A stretch of 64,000 nt of DNA, taken from Rhizobium rhizoryzae (GTDB taxonomy: Bacteria > Pseudomonadota > Alphaproteobacteria > Rhizobiales > Rhizobiaceae). Both the position numbers and the translations under genes were made by a program. The DNA lies in contig NZ_CP049251.1 in NCBI RefSeq assembly GCF_011046895.1, positions 62,001 through 126,000 of the forward strand, in the 5' to 3' direction. This document shows positions 8,441 through 15,942 of this stretch, in pieces. The notes under the pieces were generated by a model, which was not told where the DNA came from, made no database searches, and saw only the letters and a list, made by a program, of their open reading frames with translations. The stretch's first letter is position 1; the number at the start of each line of letters is the position of its first letter.

Positions 8441-9247
8441 CTAATGGCAAAGAAAAGCGGGCAAACTTGTGTGGTCCATCACTGTCTTCGTGGCCCCGCC
8501 AAAGACGGCCTCAAGAAATGCGCCATGACGGTAGGCGCCCATCAAAAGTGTATCGGCACCGCCCCTATTGGCCTTTTCCAGAAATTCGTCGGCGTTTTTC
8601 GCCACGGAGGTCTGCAGCCGCCCTGTCCCGCTGACATGCAGTGACTGAATGAACCCAACCGCCTCTGGGACTTCGTTCTCGTGTGCTGCGAGAATTACCA
8701 ATGTATCAGCAGCGCGGAGCCAAGCTCTGGCCTTTTGAAGGCAAGAACGTATTTCGTCATCGTCCCTCCAGAAAATGGCAATCGAGCGGCCGAAAGAAAC
8801 CGCAGTTCCGTTAGTATCCGGCGTAAAAACCACCAGCCTATGATGATCAAAGAGCGCCGCATGCAGGGCGTCGCCGCCGTCCATCGATTGCGGGCGGGCG
8901 ATGGTCACCAGATCGGCCGATCCGAGATGATTGCGGACACCGTCTTCTTCTCCACCATCAGCTTCCACCCACTCGACCTTGGCGCCAGCCGGCGACGGTT
9001 CACGCCCTGCCGACCACTCCTCGAAGATCTTTCTGACCTCGTTCCGTCGCTGAGAGGCCGTGCCCTCATCGCGGATCCGCATTTCCTGCATGTCGACTTC
9101 CTCTACACTGCCTCCGGACTTGGCGGGATCGACGCAAACATGGAGCGCCGTGATTGTTGATCCCGGTTCGACCGCTGATGCAGCGTCGGCGATCAGCAGG
9201 CTGGAAAGGGCTGTTTTAGGATGTGGGATGAGCGCAACAACGTGCAT
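8441..9247 (-). CDS. Universal stress protein (tandem-type)
   Basis: A 268-residue UspA-family protein, about twice a single Usp domain. The C-terminal half carries the ATP-binding signature LLMGAYRHGAFLEAVFGG followed by TKTVMDHTSLPAFLCH. The N-terminal half starts HVVALIPHPKTALSSLLIAD and is degenerate. AGGAGGAA sits just before the ATG. It is the last gene of the fluoride operon, 15 bases after the small Trp-rich protein. Universal stress proteins are known companions of fluoride riboswitches in other bacteria, so a fluoride-stress role is likely but not proven. Confidence 0.87.
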   Translation of the reverse strand: MHVVALIPHPKTALSSLLIADAASAVEPGSTITALHVCVDPAKSGGSVEEVDMQEMRIRDEGTASQRRNEVRKIFEEWSAGREPSPAGAKVEWVEADGGEEDGVRNHLGSADLVTIARPQSMDGGDALHAALFDHHRLVVFTPDTNGTAVSFGRSIAIFWRDDDEIRSCLQKARAWLRAADTLVILAAHENEVPEAVGFIQSLHVSGTGRLQTSVAKNADEFLEKANRGGADTLLMGAYRHGAFLEAVFGGATKTVMDHTSLPAFLCH

Positions 9248-9262
9248 GGTGTTCCTCCTGAT

Positions 9263-9454
9263 TCAGATTTCCTGCGACGCAGCTTCTGCGTCCCGTTCGT
9301 CTCGTGTTCGAAATGAGCGATACCGCCATCGCCCATCCGTCGGCTCCCATCGCCTCCACACGACTTCCAGCCAGAATATACGATCATCCTCTGGTAGAAC
9401 TGCGTGCCACGCGTACCAGACCTGCCAGATGGGGAGACGGAGTGGGTTCGACAT
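9263..9454 (-). CDS. Small Trp/Arg-rich hypothetical protein
   Basis: A 63-residue protein beginning MSNPLRLPIWQVWYAWHAVL and ending RDERDAEAASQEI. It is unusually rich in tryptophan and arginine, with aromatic pairs (WQVWYAW, FWLEVVWRRW). No signal peptide or membrane helix is evident. The ATG lies ten bases after the EamA stop and its own stop is 15 bases before the universal stress gene, so it fits the operon spacing exactly, which is the main argument that it is real. I do not recognise the family. Its function in a fluoride operon is unknown. Confidence 0.55.
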   Translation of the reverse strand: MSNPLRLPIWQVWYAWHAVLPEDDRIFWLEVVWRRWEPTDGRWRYRSFRTRDERDAEAASQEI

Positions 9455-9464
9455 CTGGTCTGCT

Positions 9465-9902
9465 CTAGGCGCGGTAAGCGACGAGGACAGCGCCGCAGGC
9501 AATCAGGCAGACGCCAAGCCAATTGGGGAGCGACAGACGCTCCCCCAGAAAGAGTACGGCAAAGATTGCGACAAAGACGACACTGAGCTTGTCGATCGGC
9601 GCAACGCGTGCGGCATCACCGAGTTTCAACGCCCGGAAATAGCAGATCCACGACGCGCCGGTTGCCAGGCCCGATAGAACAAGGAAACTCCAGCTACGGC
9701 CGGACACCGTACCCGGCGATTGCCAGTTTCCGGTGACATAGACCATCATCCCGGCGGCGGCCAGAATGACGATCGTGCGAATGAAAGTCGCGAAATCGGA
9801 ATTGACGTTTTCGACCCCGACTTTTGCGAAGATAGCCGTCATTGCCGCAAAGCCAGCCGACAATAGCGCCCAGAAGGGCCAGCCAAGAAGAATACTTTTC
9901 AT
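9465..9902 (-). CDS. EamA/DMT-type small transporter
   Basis: A 145-residue membrane protein with one EamA repeat of about five helices, ending LSLPNWLGVCLIACGAVLVA. ATGASWICYFRALKLGDAAR is typical of the half-size EamA proteins. Such proteins usually work as dimers and export small metabolites; the substrate here is unknown. It overlaps crcB by four bases (ATGA) and so is translated with it. Its place inside a fluoride riboswitch operon suggests relief of a fluoride-related stress. Confidence 0.85.
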   Translation of the reverse strand: MKSILLGWPFWALLSAGFAAMTAIFAKVGVENVNSDFATFIRTIVILAAAGMMVYVTGNWQSPGTVSGRSWSFLVLSGLATGASWICYFRALKLGDAARVAPIDKLSVVFVAIFAVLFLGERLSLPNWLGVCLIACGAVLVAYRA

Positions 9903-10288
9903 GCCGTTTGACCTCCAACCATACCACGCACCAGCGCCATGCCAGCGAACACTGCAATGAATGCCAGGATGACAGAAGCGCTGGCGTAGAGGATGGCGGC
10001 GCTAGTCTCTCCCCTTTCCCAAAGCCCTACAGCATCCAGCGAAAACGTCGAGAAGGTCGTAAAACCGCCAAGAATGCCGGTTGTCAGAAACAACCGCAGT
10101 TCCTGCGGCAGCCCGGTTCGCATGACAAAAATCTCCGTCAGGATACCCATCAGCAATGACCCGATGATATTGATCGATAAGGTTGCCCATGGAAAACCAA
10201 GTCCGAGCAGATGGGCCACTATAAGGTTCACACCATGGCGGACGGCACCACCGACGCCTGCACCCAGAAATACGATGACAAATCCCAT
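9899..10288 (-). CDS. crcB: Fluoride channel CrcB (Fluc)
   Basis: A 129-residue four-helix protein with the Fluc signatures GAGVGGAVRHGVN near the N terminus, NIIGSLLMGIL, and GILGGFTTFSTFS, which holds the phenylalanine box and the TTFSTF sodium/fluoride pore motif. It forms dual-topology dimers that let F- leave the cell. The ATG at 10288 has a GAGGAAGCG site; the open frame further upstream overlaps the preceding gene. It is ten bases after the CLC-F gene and overlaps the EamA gene. Confidence 0.94.
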   Translation of the reverse strand: MGFVIVFLGAGVGGAVRHGVNLIVAHLLGLGFPWATLSINIIGSLLMGILTEIFVMRTGLPQELRLFLTTGILGGFTTFSTFSLDAVGLWERGETSAAILYASASVILAFIAVFAGMALVRGMVGGQTA

Positions 10289-10298
10289 GATCGCTTCC

Positions 10299-12116
10299 TC
10301 AGAACGTGCTGGATGACGACAAGCGACCCGACAGCGCGTCTTGCGCCGCAATCTCTTCACCCAGGACTTCCCACTGCTCGATATGCTTGTAGATGACCAC
10401 CTTGCGGTATAGCAACTCACCGTGCGTCCGGCAGAAGGTCTCGAGATCCTGCTTCGGCGCGATCAGTTCGACGCACATGGTGAGATTGGGGTTCTGGATC
10501 TCCACACCTTCTGACTGCATCTTGCCGTGGTTGCTGTATCCGAACGTCGTGTGATGAGCGACCGCATTGATGATCCCTGCCGCTTTCGCCTGGATCACAA
10601 GTTCACGATAGAGCGGCTTGCTGCCGAACCAGCGCTTAGCCGCCTTCACTTTCTCCCCTGGGCGAAGATAGATGCGCACCATGCCGAATTCGCGTGAGGA
10701 GACGGTGTGGGTCATGACGATAGGCCTTTCGGTCAGATTGGCGTGAATGGAGAGGGAATTTGCATGCGTTGCCACAGGCGCGGGCGTTCTGCCGCCCTTC
10801 GTGCGGATCGCGCGCACCGGAACACCGGTCGGCAGGTCCGAACCAGCCGATTTGACGACGCCGATACGCTGAGACAAATAGATGCTCGAATGGCCGCTGA
10901 AGAGGTAGGCGAGAAAGCAGGCGGTGGCGATATAGACGCCATGGGTGGCCCCGAAGAGTTCAATCCCCATGACCATGCAGGCAAGTGGCGTGTTCGTTGC
11001 GCCAGCAAAGACGGCGACGAAGCCAAGTCCCGCCATCAAATCGACCGGGGCGCCGAGAAGCCCGCCGAGCGCACTGCCAAGCCCTGCACCGATGAAAAAC
11101 AGCGGCGTCACCTCACCACCCTTGAAGCCGGCCGAGAGTGTGATGATCGTGAACAGTGCCTTCCACAACCAGCTCCAGTAATCGACGTGATCAGGGCGGA
11201 AGAAGCCGAGAATGGTCGGGTCCGCCGGATCAGGCGACCAGACCCCCAAGCCAAGATAGGCTCGAGTTCCAAGAAGATAGGTCAGGCCGATCAGGACCAG
11301 CCCTGCGAGGACGGGCCTTAGCGGCGCGTACCTGATCACCTTTTTCAAGAGGGCCGACAGATCGTGGCTGGCCTCGGCAAAGAGATGGGCGACCAACCCG
11401 AATATCACCCCTGCCAGAGAGACTTTGGCCAACAGCCATCCGTCGAGATTGAAGGCGCCGCCGATATCGGAATTGGACAGATAGGCGATATGATACTGGA
11501 TATGACCGATACCCCAGGCATGACAGGTCCAGTCGGCCACGATGGCCGCCATCAGAGCAGGCAGAAGGGCCTCATATTGCATGCGCCCGATGGTCAGCAC
11601 CTCCAGCGCAAAGATCGCGCCGGCGATCGGCGTTCCGAAGACTGCCCCAAACCCTGCCGCGATACCTGCCATCAGGAGGATGCGGATGTCGGCGTTTGAT
11701 AGCTTGAACAGTTTGGCAAGGGCGCTGGCGATACTACCGCCCAGCTGAACCGCCGTTCCTTCGCGTCCGGCCGACCCTCCGACAAGATGGGTGAGTACAG
11801 TCGAGACGAGGACGAAGGGCGCCATGCGTAGCGGCACGCCGCCACCTGGCTCATGGATCTGGTCGACGATAAGATTGTTGCCGGCCTCAGCCGTCCCGCC
11901 GAAGCGCCCGTAGGCCCAGACCATGGCAAAACCGGCGATCGGCATCAGAAAGATCAGCCAGGGATAGGCGAAGCGCAGTTCCGTGGCGCGATCAAGGCTC
12001 CAGAGGAAAAAGGCGACAAGGGACCCGACAATCATCGCCATCGGGACGGTGACCGCGACCCATTTGCCGATGCTCTGGATTTGCTGAAGGCGCAGGCTGG
12101 AAAACTGACGGATCAT
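10299..12116 (-). CDS. CLC-F fluoride/proton antiporter with C-terminal DUF190 domain
   Basis: A 605-residue fusion. Residues of roughly 1-430 form a CLC channel/antiporter with the gating-glutamate loop GSAGREGTAVQLGGS. Where chloride-type CLCs have GSGIP, this protein has GNNLIVDQ, the mark of the fluoride-selective CLC-F branch. The last 130 residues or so, from MTHTVSSREFGMVRIYLRPG, are a DUF190 domain, which often accompanies fluoride exporters as a separate protein. I use the ATG at 12116, which has a GGAG site; a GTG at 12143 is possible. It is the first gene after the fluoride riboswitch, and crcB follows after ten bases. Confidence 0.9.
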   Translation of the reverse strand: MIRQFSSLRLQQIQSIGKWVAVTVPMAMIVGSLVAFFLWSLDRATELRFAYPWLIFLMPIAGFAMVWAYGRFGGTAEAGNNLIVDQIHEPGGGVPLRMAPFVLVSTVLTHLVGGSAGREGTAVQLGGSIASALAKLFKLSNADIRILLMAGIAAGFGAVFGTPIAGAIFALEVLTIGRMQYEALLPALMAAIVADWTCHAWGIGHIQYHIAYLSNSDIGGAFNLDGWLLAKVSLAGVIFGLVAHLFAEASHDLSALLKKVIRYAPLRPVLAGLVLIGLTYLLGTRAYLGLGVWSPDPADPTILGFFRPDHVDYWSWLWKALFTIITLSAGFKGGEVTPLFFIGAGLGSALGGLLGAPVDLMAGLGFVAVFAGATNTPLACMVMGIELFGATHGVYIATACFLAYLFSGHSSIYLSQRIGVVKSAGSDLPTGVPVRAIRTKGGRTPAPVATHANSLSIHANLTERPIVMTHTVSSREFGMVRIYLRPGEKVKAAKRWFGSKPLYRELVIQAKAAGIINAVAHHTTFGYSNHGKMQSEGVEIQNPNLTMCVELIAPKQDLETFCRTHGELLYRKVVIYKHIEQWEVLGEEIAAQDALSGRLSSSSTF

Positions 12117-12216
12117 CACGCGAGCGCTCCAGAAAAAGCGCACGCCACAACGACGATCGAATTCGATAGTTGGTAATCTGACACAACTCTACCCCCCTGC
12201 CGGCTGCGGCAAATTG

Positions 12217-12277
12217 AGTAGGAGTCATCAGCTTCATCCTGCGAAGCGGTTCGGCCACCATGGCCCGGCAGAATCCA
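12217..12277 (-). promoter_or_regulatory. Fluoride riboswitch (crcB motif)
   Basis: Read on the minus strand, this stretch shows CATGGTGGCC, then GAACCGCTTC and AAGCTGATGACTCCTAC. The last two blocks match the conserved AACCGC and CUGAUGA-CUCCUAC parts of the fluoride aptamer, with CTTC/GAAG as the pairing stem and GGATTC/GACTCC as an imperfect outer stem. It lies about 100 bases before the CLC-F start and should switch on the five-gene operon when F- is bound. No T-run terminator follows, so control may be by ribosome-site masking. Confidence 0.92.
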
Positions 12278-12363
12278 TTACCGAAAACTTGAGTAGATGA
12301 AGTCTGGTGCCGCGTCAACATGGCCGAAGCTGCAGCGGCAGCCGGAAAGGCGCGGATCAGATG

Positions 12364-12480
12364 CTAGCCGCTCGTCATGCGACGCAGGACATCTGTCCGG
12401 AAATAAAAATGCTGTGCCAAAGCACCAACGGCGTGCGCAGCGATCGTCGCCCGCAGGATCGCCTTCAATACCTGTGGAGT
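12364..12480 (-). pseudogene. C-terminal remnant of a cytochrome b561-like protein
   Basis: The minus-strand frame ends with HAVGALAQHFYFRTDVLRRM and a stop at 12364, which resembles the last helix and tail of cytochrome b561 proteins (typically HxxxALxHHFVxRDxxLRRM). Only about 38 residues remain; upstream it runs into the 3' end of scpB. I read it as gene debris left by an insertion or deletion at the edge of the ScpB module. Confidence 0.45.
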
Positions 12481-12508
12481 GCGCAATGCGGTACCAAGCC
12501 GAAAGCTG

Positions 12509-13201
12509 TCAATCTTCCAACATGTCGTCCCCGATGGCCGGGTCAGTATCCACCGAGCCACCCTGCTTACTTAAGAGACCAGCGTCTTCCAGGGCCTCGA
12601 TATTTGGCAGGTCCCGCAATGTCTCCATGCCAAAGGCCGAGAGGAAATATGGCGTCGTGACATAGGTATATGGGGCGCCCGGCGTGGGGCTCCGTGGGCC
12701 GGAGCCGATAAAACCTGCTCCACGCAAACCGCCGATCGTATCGCGGCTGACGTCCTTGCCAAATATCTTTGACAACTCACCGCGCGTGATTGGCTGGTAA
12801 TATCCGACAGCCATCAGCACCATCGCCTCAGATTCAGACAACGCTGCCACACCGCCTCGCGTAGGCGCGGACGAAGCACGGATCGTCTCGGCAAACCTTG
12901 GTCGGCTCCGGTGTTGCCACCCGCCTGCGACCGAGACCAGTTCATAAGGGCGATCTCGCAGCTCTCCGACCAGGTCGTCGATCAGCAGGTCGATGCTGCA
13001 GTCTTTGCCGACCACCCGCGCCAGAGTCTCGCGGCTGACCGGCTCGGAGGACGCAAAGATGACCGCCTCGACCCGCATCATCCATTCCCGCCAGCGCATT
13101 TCCGACGGCAAGTCCAGGAGCTCGCGATCATACAGGATCTCCTGCTTGCGTTCCTCGGCTTTACGGCGGGGTTTGGCTGCGCGCGCTCCTGCCATTGTCA
13201 C
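12509..13201 (-). CDS. scpB: ScpB-like segregation/condensation protein
   Basis: A 230-residue protein with the winged-helix organisation of ScpB, the kleisin partner subunit of SMC complexes. The N-terminal part has RVEAVIFASSEPVSRETLAR, and the second winged helix is in LSESEAMVLMAVGYYQPITR. The start is a GTG overlapping the DUF1403 stop (GTGA), with an ATG two codons later as the alternative. It lacks any neighbouring scpA or smc, so it is an accessory, plasmid-type ScpB likely specialised to work with DUF1403 and the divergent recombinase. The housekeeping copy is expected elsewhere. Confidence 0.85.
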   Translation of the reverse strand: MTMAGARAAKPRRKAEERKQEILYDRELLDLPSEMRWREWMMRVEAVIFASSEPVSRETLARVVGKDCSIDLLIDDLVGELRDRPYELVSVAGGWQHRSRPRFAETIRASSAPTRGGVAALSESEAMVLMAVGYYQPITRGELSKIFGKDVSRDTIGGLRGAGFIGSGPRSPTPGAPYTYVTTPYFLSAFGMETLRDLPNIEALEDAGLLSKQGGSVDTDPAIGDDMLED

Positions 13202-14163
13202 AATCCAAATATTCGGAAGGAGGACCGGCCCGAGAGCTCGCGTATCGCCTCAAAGCCTTCGAGCCGCTCGAACAGCCGGCTTGCCGCCCATCGTGACAGG
13301 CTGGCCCCGGCTGCCGAAGCGGATACAGCGTCTTCGTTCAACAGCCGACGGATGACCGGTTCAGCTCCTCTGGTCCTGACTTTGGCTGCGATGGCCAACA
13401 AACGGCTAGCGCGGCGATCGATCTCCGCAGCGGAACGAAGTGCCAGTTCGGCGCCATCGACAATCGCCATGCAGATCGCTTTCGAATAGGTTGACTCACC
13501 CGGCTTGACGCGACCCCGGCCACCGATGGTGCGGAAAGCTGGGCCAAAGCGCTCGGGTAGCACCAGGGGAACTGGTTGAGACCAGTTCAGCTTCTGAGCC
13601 AGCACCATCTCGCCCAGACCAAGTGCTAACACTTCTGCGTCCGGGCGAGCCGCAGAAATCGCCATTATAAGGTCCGCCACCGCGAAAGGTGCCGAACGCC
13701 CGGACTGGATGGCAGAATCAACGAGATCAGGGACCGAGGCAAGATTGTCGTCCCACCGGATCGATAGAAGCGTGGCCAATTCCTTTATAAACGATGTGCC
13801 CGGCATGCCGATCCGGCGGGATAGCATTCGTGTGGCCAAAAACAGCTTCCCGGCAGGACCGGGATCACCGTCCGCGGGCGTCAACAAAACGGCGTCCCGC
13901 AGCGCGGGCTCTTCCTCGTTGCGACCGAGCATCCTGGCCGCGACGGCGGCTGACTTGAGAGCAAGACGATCACGCCAGCAGCCTATCCATGGTGTATTCG
14001 AACGGATCAAATCGTCGAGTGATTTCAGCGCGATACCTGCGGCGAAAGCAGCATCCCGCTCGTCAATGTCACGGCCACGCGCCAGCGCCCAGCTTGGGAG
14101 GTGGCCGGGCCATGTGGAGGTGGCAGAGGACGCAGATGTGATCGAATCCATGCGCAGCAGCAT
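13198..14163 (-). CDS. DUF1403 family protein
   Basis: A 321-residue soluble protein of a family I recognise as DUF1403, found in rhizobia next to scpB and a tyrosine recombinase. Visible features are an N-terminal AALP-like ALARGRDIDERDAAFAAGIA segment, a helical middle (LFLATRMLSRRIGMPGTSF) and the conserved KSAAVAARMLGR. No enzyme motif, signal peptide or membrane helix is seen. It is coupled to scpB by a 4-base overlap and diverges from the recombinase at 14276. A role in DNA segregation or site-specific recombination is inferred only from context. Confidence 0.8.
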   Translation of the reverse strand: MLLRMDSITSASSATSTWPGHLPSWALARGRDIDERDAAFAAGIALKSLDDLIRSNTPWIGCWRDRLALKSAAVAARMLGRNEEEPALRDAVLLTPADGDPGPAGKLFLATRMLSRRIGMPGTSFIKELATLLSIRWDDNLASVPDLVDSAIQSGRSAPFAVADLIMAISAARPDAEVLALGLGEMVLAQKLNWSQPVPLVLPERFGPAFRTIGGRGRVKPGESTYSKAICMAIVDGAELALRSAAEIDRRASRLLAIAAKVRTRGAEPVIRRLLNEDAVSASAAGASLSRWAASRLFERLEGFEAIRELSGRSSFRIFGL

Positions 14164-14171
14164 AAATCAGA

Positions 14172-14210
14172 TGTGCGGTTTTTGCTAGTTATTTCCTAAT
14201 AAACCGCACA
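14172..14210. promoter_or_regulatory. Inverted repeat in the DUF1403/recombinase divergent promoter
   Basis: Perfect 10-bp arms TGTGCGGTTT and AAACCGCACA separated by a 19-bp AT-rich centre, starting nine bases before the DUF1403 start codon. It may be an operator or an accessory recombination site. It differs from the CCGATAA palindrome next to it. Confidence 0.6.
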
Positions 14211-14228
14211 GCCTGTCGCGACGATAAA

Positions 14229-14257
14229 ATGTCCGATAATGTTGCATTATCGGACAT
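14229..14257. repeat. Palindrome 1 with CCGATAA arms, upstream of the recombinase
   Basis: A perfect 13-bp inverted repeat (ATGTCCGATAATG and its complement) around a 3-base centre, 18 bases before the recombinase ATG. Its core is CCGATAA, seven bases, TTATCGG at 14233-14253. The same core with the same spacing occurs at 15545-15565 after the gene. It is followed by a smaller palindrome ATAATG-CT-CATTAT at 14256-14269. It could be a recombinase core site, an operator, or both. Confidence 0.85.
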
Positions 14258-14275
14258 AATGCTCATTATAGAGAG

Positions 14276-15409
14276 ATGGCCCAAATCATCGAGCAAAACA
14301 CCGAAATTCACGTCGAGGAGACCTCAGCGCCGTCTCTCAGCACGGCGCCTGAGCGCGATGTTTCCGCTCCAGAGGTGTCGGGCGAAAGCCCCCTCCCCTC
14401 TCTCGCCGTTCAGAACCAGACGCCAGCCCATCTTGCAAGCCTTGCTGATCGCGCCCGGGGTTATGTTGAAGCCGCCAGTTCCGCCAATACGCGCAAAGCC
14501 TACGCCGCCGACTGGAAGCATTTTGCTGCTTGGTGCCGGCGGTCCAATCTTGCTCCGCTCCCCCCGCTCCCGCAAACAGTTGGACTCTATATCACCGCCT
14601 GCGCCTCCGGGACGGCCGAGAAAGAAGCCAAAGCCAATTCCGTTTCAACAATCGAGCGCCGCCTTTCCTCCCTGTCATGGAATTATGCGCAGCGGGGGCT
14701 TGCCCTCGATCGTAGGGACCGTCACATCGCAACCGTTATGGCCGGGATTCGCAACAGCCATGCCAGGCCGCCCGTCCAGAAGGAGGCGGTCATGGCAGAG
14801 GATATCATCGCCATGGTCGAGACCCTTGATCGCGGTTCTCTGCGTGGCCTGCGCGACCGTGCCATGTTGCTGGTCGGCTTTGCCGGTGGTCTTCGTCGCT
14901 CCGAGATCGTTGGCCTTGATCTGAAGGCAGACCAGACCGAAGACGGGCGCGGCTGGATAGAAATCCTCGACAAGGGGATGCTCATCACCCTGCGCGGCAA
15001 GACCGGGTGGAGAGAGGTTGAGGTGGGCCGCGGCTCGTCTGACGCGACCTGCCCGGTCGCCGCGATCGAGATTTGGATCAAGTTCGCCAAGCTTGCGCAC
15101 GGTCCACTCTTCCGTCGCGTGACGGGACAAGGCAAGGCAGTTGGGCCAGAACGGCTGAATGACAAGGAAGTAGCTCGGCTGGTAAAGCGGGCCGCGATGG
15201 CTGCCGGCGTTCGCGGTGATCTCAGCGAGATCGAGCGTGCGTTTAAGTTCTCCGGTCACTCTCTTCGTGCTGGTCTCGCCTCTTCTGCCGAAGTCGATGA
15301 GCGGTATGTCCAGAAGCAACTGGGGCACGCTTCCGCAGAGATGACCCGCCGATATCAAAGACGACGTGATCGCTTCCGCGTGAATTTGACCAAGGCTTCA
15401 GGGCTTTAG
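14276..15409 (+). CDS. Tyrosine recombinase of the DUF1403/ScpB module
   Basis: A 377-residue tyrosine recombinase. A Pro/Glu-rich N-terminal extension of about 60 residues precedes a SAM-like core-binding domain (NTRKAYAADWKHFAAWCRRS). The catalytic set is in order: Arg in GGLRRSEIVGL, His-x-x-Arg in FSGHSLRAGLASS, the second His in KQLGHAS and the Tyr in TRRYQRRRDRF. It should cut and join DNA at a specific pair of sites. It is divergent from DUF1403-scpB across 112 bp packed with palindromes. No phage or transposon genes adjoin, which points to a housekeeping task such as plasmid dimer resolution. Confidence 0.9.
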   Translation: MAQIIEQNTEIHVEETSAPSLSTAPERDVSAPEVSGESPLPSLAVQNQTPAHLASLADRARGYVEAASSANTRKAYAADWKHFAAWCRRSNLAPLPPLPQTVGLYITACASGTAEKEAKANSVSTIERRLSSLSWNYAQRGLALDRRDRHIATVMAGIRNSHARPPVQKEAVMAEDIIAMVETLDRGSLRGLRDRAMLLVGFAGGLRRSEIVGLDLKADQTEDGRGWIEILDKGMLITLRGKTGWREVEVGRGSSDATCPVAAIEIWIKFAKLAHGPLFRRVTGQGKAVGPERLNDKEVARLVKRAAMAAGVRGDLSEIERAFKFSGHSLRAGLASSAEVDERYVQKQLGHASAEMTRRYQRRRDRFRVNLTKASGL

Positions 15410-15942
15410 CTGGCCCCCTCCCCTTCTCCGCATGAAATCTTAAGCGGAGATTTCAATGCCGAATTTCTCGCTTAGCGCTTCAATTGAAATCGCAAGCTAA
15501 AAGCCACAGCTACCTTCTACAAAAAACAATCACATATATAACCACCGATAAGTAACCCTTATCGGGGGTTAGATATCCTATTTGGAATGGCTGCCATCTT
15601 CTGCGTCAAGGCGGCAGCCTGCGCGATAAAAGTCAATGTGATCCTCACGAATGGTCGCCTTCGCCTCTGCCGCCATCGGCGCAGCGAATTGCCATCGTTG
15701 CGCATCGCAACGCTGTTATCTTCGCAAATGCAACGGCCCAAAATAGGCGAAGCAGACTTATAATCGGCTGAAAATTCGTGGCAGCGTCACGACGCAACAG
15801 TCAGAACGGTCCACGGCCAGTGAGGATCAACCGGAAACGATTTGTTTATTAACTAACTCATAAAGTTAATAATTGATTAGCTTTGCAACTCGTGTTGAAG
15901 ACAGGATCTAGAATCTCTGCAGTCGAGAAGTCGGAGCCCGTC
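15410..15942. other. Intergenic region between recombinase and adhesin
   Basis: Besides the palindrome at 15545-15565, this 533-bp region is AT-richer near its right end, with an inverted repeat ATTAACT/AGTTAAT at 15848-15870 that probably belongs to the adhesin promoter. No credible gene was seen. Confidence 0.5.
15545..15565. repeat. Palindrome 2 with CCGATAA arms, downstream of the recombinase
   Basis: CCGATAA, seven bases (GTAACCC), TTATCGG. The arms and the 7-base spacing are identical to those of the palindrome at 14233-14253, while the centre differs. The repeat extends outwards with one mismatch (ACCa/cCCGATAAG). It has no T tail, so it is a poor terminator; a recombinase binding site is the better reading. 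Confidence 0.75.

Noticed and set aside
10707..11321. Plus-strand 204-codon frame opposite the CLC-F gene
   Set aside because: Composition is low-complexity Arg/Asp/Gly as expected for an antisense frame; the CLC-F motifs are on the minus strand.
15545..15565. The palindrome as a transcription terminator of the recombinase
   Set aside because: No T run follows on either strand, and the arms and spacing match the palindrome upstream of the gene, which cannot be a terminator of it.
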